Positions 62,817 to 64,000 of a DNA stretch of 64,000 nt are shown here, piece after piece (within the stretch, counting starts at the first letter, position 1; each line of letters opens with the position of its first letter). The translations under genes were made by a program, and so were the position numbers. The stretch is taken from the NCBI GenBank assembly GCA_030429545.1, contig JAUIFF010000005.1:62001-126000 (forward strand). The letters run 5' to 3'. The notes under the pieces were generated by a model, which saw nothing but the letters and a program-made list of their open reading frames with translations, did no database searches and was not told the DNA's origin. The DNA comes from Polyangia bacterium. GTDB taxonomy: Bacteria; Myxococcota_A; Polyangia; Nannocystales; Nannocystaceae.

Positions 62817-64000
62817 TTAGAGGCCACCCATGGCCGGCATGGCGCCGCCACCAGGTTGGATCTCGAGGGAGAGGAGGTTGTCGTTGAGGTAGGTGTTGGC
62901 GACCCGCTTGATGTCGGCCGGGGTGACGGCCTGGTAGCGCTCGAGCTCGGTGAGCACGTATTTGGGGTCGTTGTGAAACAGGGCTCCGGAGGCGATCGCC
63001 ATGGCCCGGCCTTGGTTGGTGGCCAGGGTCGAAACGGTCTGCATCACCTGGGCGTTGATCGCCTTTTGCAGCTCGTTTTTCTTGATGCCCTTTTTCTGCA
63101 CCTTCTTGACCTCGTCTTGGATCACCTTGGTGATGTCCTCGATTTTGGAGTCGGGCAGGGGGACGGCTTGGACAAACACCAGGCCCGCGTCGCGCAGGGC
63201 GAAGTTGGTGCCGCCGGCAAATGCCACGAGCTTCTTTTCGTCCTGGAGGATTTTGGGGATCCGGGCCGAGTCACCGACCAGCAGGATGTTGCCCAAAAGG
63301 TCCAAGGCGTGGCGGTCGGCGTGCTTGTCGTTGACCGTGTGCCAGCCGTAGAGGTACAGCGCCTGCTGGGCGAGCGGGTCTTTGACCGTCTTTTTGAGCG
63401 GCTTTTTGGGGTCGAGTGTGATCTGGCGTTCGGGCGGCCGCGCTTGGCCCTTGGGGATGTCGCCGAAGTACTGGTTCACTTTTTGTTGAACCTCGGCAAA
63501 CGTGACATCGCCGACCAGCACCAGGACCGCGTTGTCGGTCGAGTAGTACTGGTTGAAGAACTGCTGCACGTAGTCGACCTCGACCGAGTTGAGGTCTTCG
63601 AGGCTGCCGATCACGGGGTGGTCGTAGCCGGTGCCCTGCCAGGCCTCGGCGAGCCAGTTTTGGATCGCGGCCGAGTAGGGGACGTTGTCCATCCGCATCG
63701 CCTTTTCTTCTTTGACGGCGTTGCGTTGGTTTTCAAAGTTTTCGCTTGTGATCTCGAGCGAGCGCAGGCGGTCGGACTCGAGCCACAGCCCCAGGTCGAG
63801 GTACTGGCTGGGGAGGTTGTTGTAGTAGATGGTTTGGTCGAAGCTGGTGCCGGCGTTGTTGCTGCCGCCGACGCGCTGGACGAAGGTCAGGTGCCCCATC
63901 GGCGGCACGTTTTTCGAGCCCTCGAACATCATGTGCTCGAACAGGTGGGCAAAACCGGTTTTGCCCGGGACCTCGTTGCGCGAGCCGACGTCGTAGATCA
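62817..64000 (-). CDS. M16 zinc peptidase, active partner (5' end outside the window)
   Basis: At least 393 residues; the gene runs past the window end and no start is seen. Near the left of the protein the sequence reads GFAHLFEHMMFEGSKN, containing the inverted zinc motif HxxEH, and RNAVKEEKAMRMDN supplies the distal glutamate region about 75 residues later. The second half has the usual M16 sequence (LGNILLVGDSARIPKIL). With the zinc-less partner 24 bases downstream it should form a heterodimeric periplasmic peptidase. The C-terminus is short and Gly/Met-rich (QPGGGAMPAMGGL). Confidence 0.93.
   Translation of the reverse strand, partial: IYDVGSRNEVPGKTGFAHLFEHMMFEGSKNVPPMGHLTFVQRVGGSNNAGTSFDQTIYYNNLPSQYLDLGLWLESDRLRSLEITSENFENQRNAVKEEKAMRMDNVPYSAAIQNWLAEAWQGTGYDHPVIGSLEDLNSVEVDYVQQFFNQYYSTDNAVLVLVGDVTFAEVQQKVNQYFGDIPKGQARPPERQITLDPKKPLKKTVKDPLAQQALYLYGWHTVNDKHADRHALDLLGNILLVGDSARIPKILQDEKKLVAFAGGTNFALRDAGLVFVQAVPLPDSKIEDITKVIQDEVKKVQKKGIKKNELQKAINAQVMQTVSTLATNQGRAMAIASGALFHNDPKYVLTELERYQAVTPADIKRVANTYLNDNLLSLEIQPGGGAMPAMGGL

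Overview
The window looks like a chromosomal segment from a GC-rich myxobacterium, most likely of the Nannocystaceae (Myxococcota). The reasons are the GC-rich codon use, the many predicted lipoproteins with long Ser/Thr/Asp/Gly-rich linkers (43788-45071, 49924-51093, 54061-54630 with a Gly-Asp run), myxobacterial Cys-rich repeats, an Oar-like TonB-dependent receptor, and an alternative complex III next to a caa3 oxidase. This is an inference from protein style; no rRNA or tRNA was recognised.

Layout. 1-2.8 kb: end of a metallophosphoesterase, a small secreted protein, an S4 RNA-binding protein and a lytic-transglycosylase-like lipoprotein. 2.8-4.0 kb: an AT-richer non-coding stretch. 4.0-6.2 kb: substrate-binding lipoprotein and permease of a siderophore/B12-type ABC importer. 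6.4-9.4 kb: a TerB-like protein, RNA polymerase omega with a long Asp tail, a small lipoprotein and a biotin carboxylase. 9.7-25.1 kb: a respiratory cluster with a Sco protein, a cytochrome c, alternative complex III (actABCDEF plus one extra membrane protein), a second Sco protein and cytochrome oxidase coxBACD. 25.2-26.2 kb: a decayed toxin-antitoxin locus. 26.4-36.9 kb: moaA followed by a cytochrome c maturation cluster (ccmE with Cys in place of His, ccmF, a zinc-ribbon protein, a large periplasmic protein, ccmA, ccmB, ccmC, ccmD-like and a small membrane protein). The haem lyase products serve the many c-type haem proteins encoded just upstream. 37.5-39.6 kb: acyl-CoA dehydrogenase and glutamate racemase. 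40-43.4 kb: the TonB-dependent receptor. 43.8-51.1 kb: lipoproteins, proteins of unknown function and a histone-fold protein. 51.2-54 kb: radA and an orphan response regulator. 54-64 kb: a Cys-rich lipoprotein, a BrkB-type membrane protein, a sodium:solute symporter pair, a formylglycine-enzyme-like lipoprotein, and an M16 peptidase pair that runs off the window end.

Two layers of non-genic structure run over this gene map. First, a short palindrome, TGYANNTRCA, occurs at least 30 times by hand scan, against roughly two expected at this base composition. It is split evenly between intergenic DNA and genes, and inside genes it is mostly in one reading phase using codons the genes otherwise avoid. 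Second, several families of longer repeats fill most of the large intergenic gaps (33.9-34.7, 36.9-37.4, 45.1-46.2, 52.7-52.9 and 60.5-61.2 kb), and one family interrupts the ccm genes. The palindrome, the histone-fold protein with a lysine tail, the acidic omega tail and the coiled-coil insertion in ActF are the points most worth following up.
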